Positions 62,286-64,000 of a stretch of 64,000 nucleotides of DNA are shown in pieces. The stretch lies in assembly GCA_037179335.1 (NCBI GenBank), contig JAKZHN010000009.1:930001-994000 (forward strand), written 5' to 3'. The first letter of the stretch is position 1, and each line of letters begins with the position of its first letter. The position numbers and the translations under genes are program-made. Origin of the DNA: Cyclaneusma minus (lineage: Eukaryota > Ascomycota > Leotiomycetes > Marthamycetales > Marthamycetaceae). The notes beneath the pieces were generated by a model, which saw only the letters and a program-made list of their open reading frames with translations, was not told where the DNA came from and did no database searches.

Positions 62286-63468
62286 GGGCTGTGGGAGCTA
62301 GGGGTGAGCGCTGGGAGCATCAGAACATAGAGGAAAGCACATGATACCCCTCAAGAAGATACAGCAGTCAGTTGCATGACCGGACAAATCGCGGAAAGGA
62401 ATAGAATAGCTTAGAGGACACCTTCCCACTCTGTACAACAATACAGCTTATCATCCAGAAATATAAGCCACAATCCTCTCTCTTACATAATCCACAGTAA
62501 TCGTAAGTCGATGTAGAGAACTAGGAGCATTAAGACAGGTCACATGACCCCCCCCCCCCCAAAAAAAAATCGCAAAAGCTTTCCTCTAGCAGCCGAGTAG
62601 CAACCTCAACAGCCTCCAAAAAATTGACTAAAGAGACAAAAGAAACCGCCAACCCAGGATGCCGCGGTCCGGTATCCGGCATCGTGGTTTGGCAGGAAGA
62701 AAAGCCTCTAGGGCTTTTGCTGTCCGATCGATTGAGGCCGGCCTAAAGGGGCAAACGCCCCTGGCGGCGGTCGAACTCAGGCAAGAACTGACACTGGCGC
62801 GTCAAGTCCAATCCTCAAACAGGTCGGCCACCTGACCCGTTCTCTCAGTTGCAAACTTATCCATGGACTCCTTCTGCACTTGACTACCCGACGTGAGAAT
62901 TTTCGCGAGCAGAAATTCTGCCTAGCTCCGCTGCCTTCCTGTTCCCATTCCCAGTCCCTGCTTGTTTCTGCGTCCTTTTCCTTACCGCTCTTCCGTCCAA
63001 CTTCATTGATATGGCTTTGAGAGTAAGTGGCTTACCTGCCCATCTCCTCCAAAGAGCTGCAAAGCATTCATAAATCCTCCAAGGTACCTGGAAAACACAA
63101 TAAAAGAGTTTCACGTAGAGTCGTAGATCACTAGATGCAGAGTACCTAGCACGCAACGAACAAAGCCAGCCTTCCGCTCAAGCCTTTAGAATTTGGAGAA
63201 TTTTGATTTTTGGGAATTTCATTACTTCTTCTATGCTACAGGCCCACCTAGCGCCATGCTTTTAATGCACTTTAAATAGCCCCAGCCATGCAAAGAATCA
63301 ATCCGGTCGAAGCCAAAGCCAAAGCCGACCTCGAGCCTCCTCATCGTTCGCCGCCTCGAATGCAGTAAGCCCGCCACGAAACATGGCCTTCAAAGCTCCG
63401 TAGATGAACGCCGTTTTAGGTTTTGAGAACAACGCTTTTCGGAGGCCCCGCATGTGAGCCACATGCAT
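62286..63468. other. Intergenic between convergent genes
   Basis: A C12-13/A9 homopolymer pair lies at about 62548-62568 and a short AAGGGGCAAACGCCCCT hairpin near 62748. Otherwise nothing recognised, apart from the in-frame extension behind the PCF11 stop (63298-63468). Confidence 0.35.
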
Positions 63469-64000
63469 CTAAGCAGAATAGGTGTCCGACCTCGTCTTAC
63501 CCCTGAGAGCGAAATGGTCCTCCTATCACCCAATAATTAGTCTATGACACTCGCAGAACAAACACACAGAATTAAACTTACCTCAGCCTTCCTCTTGCCC
63601 AAGACCGGTTCCGGAGTAGAGCGCTGGTAAGCAGGCGTGCTGCCACCGTCCTTCTTCGCCTCGGAATGGCAACTGGCATGATAAATGCGATCACCAAGCT
63701 TCACCGCATCCATCCACACAAACTCCTGAGCATCGTCAAGCCACTTCATCTCAAACTTCTCCTGGCAGATCGGACACAGACTGTGTGCCATCGCTGGGTC
63801 GTCTGGGACGGCGAGGTAGCTTTGCTTGGGTGCGCTGGCGGCGGCGGCGGCATTGGAATCATTGCCTGTTGCACCGGAAGCGGTGAGCTGCTCAGCGTCG
63901 TTCTCGCGAGACTTGATCCAGTCCTGCATGATTTTAGTGGATTGTGACTAGAACGGTAGAGGCATATGCAATTCTTACCATTTCATCGACGAACCAGCTG
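63469..64000 (-). CDS. PCF11: mRNA cleavage/polyadenylation factor Pcf11 (C-terminal part)
   Basis: Subunit of cleavage factor IA, linking RNA polymerase II CTD to 3'-end processing and termination. Visible exons: beyond 64000-63979 (SWFVDEM), 63923-63582 and 63522-63469. Present is the C-terminal zinc finger HSLCPICQEKFEMKWLDDAQ, then EFVWMDAVKLGDRIYHASCH (CxxC ... HxxxCH), followed by TPEPVLGKRKAE, a Pcf11 landmark. The last exon (EDHFALRGKTRSDTYSA) follows a 59-nt intron with GACTAAT branch and GATAG acceptor. The CID and Clp1-binding parts lie outside the window. Confidence 0.88.

Overview
This 64 kb window is nuclear DNA from a filamentous ascomycete (Pezizomycotina). Genes carry one to five introns of about 50-70 nt with GTATGT/GTAAGT-type donors and CTAAC/CTGAC branch points. 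The window also holds fungal-specific proteins: elongation factor eEF3, an Sfl1-type HSF factor, HookA and a Vnx1-type exchanger. The class cannot be fixed from sequence alone. Two assembly gaps (about 13.2-13.5 kb and 33.9-34.3 kb) lie beside long G/C homopolymers. All gene models were built by hand from reading frame, splice-site phase and family motifs.

Layout. 1-4 kb: divergent 6-phosphofructo-2-kinase (N-terminal part only) and tRNA adenosine deaminase subunit TAD3. 4-12.6 kb: gene-poor, repeat-bearing accessory stretch with a secreted cysteine-rich protein, a large gene broken by one nonsense codon, a Fic-like remnant, a TIR element with a tRNA-like core, a stray inverted copy of an eEF3 exon, a minisatellite and a fold-back. 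12.8-17 kb: eEF3. 17-22 kb: no gene recognised. 22-25 kb: AAA+ ATPase with an acidic/lysine-rich N-terminus. 25-34 kb: repeat-rich, with a SET-domain protein and two unknown genes. 34.8-41.9 kb: four metabolic or transport genes on one strand (MFS sugar transporter, GST, class II aldolase, sulfotransferase-like). 42.9-52 kb: divergent SFL1-type regulator and vacuolar cation/H+ exchanger. 53-56 kb: a TauD dioxygenase gene broken by one nonsense codon, and a BTB protein. 57-60 kb: HookA dynein adaptor. 61-62.3 kb: xylose/dihydrodiol dehydrogenase. 63.5-64 kb: C-terminus of Pcf11.

Most genes are housekeeping and do not form a pathway. Three points stand out. The 458-nt HookA intron is open throughout and would give an alternative Ser/Pro-rich tail. 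Two otherwise intact genes are each broken by one stop of the CAA>TAA / CAG>TAG type expected from CpA-directed mutation (RIP-like). The stretch downstream of eEF3 is a cluster of young and decaying repeats that includes an inverted copy of the eEF3 3' end. I found no prokaryote-type system, CRISPR array or complete autonomous transposon.
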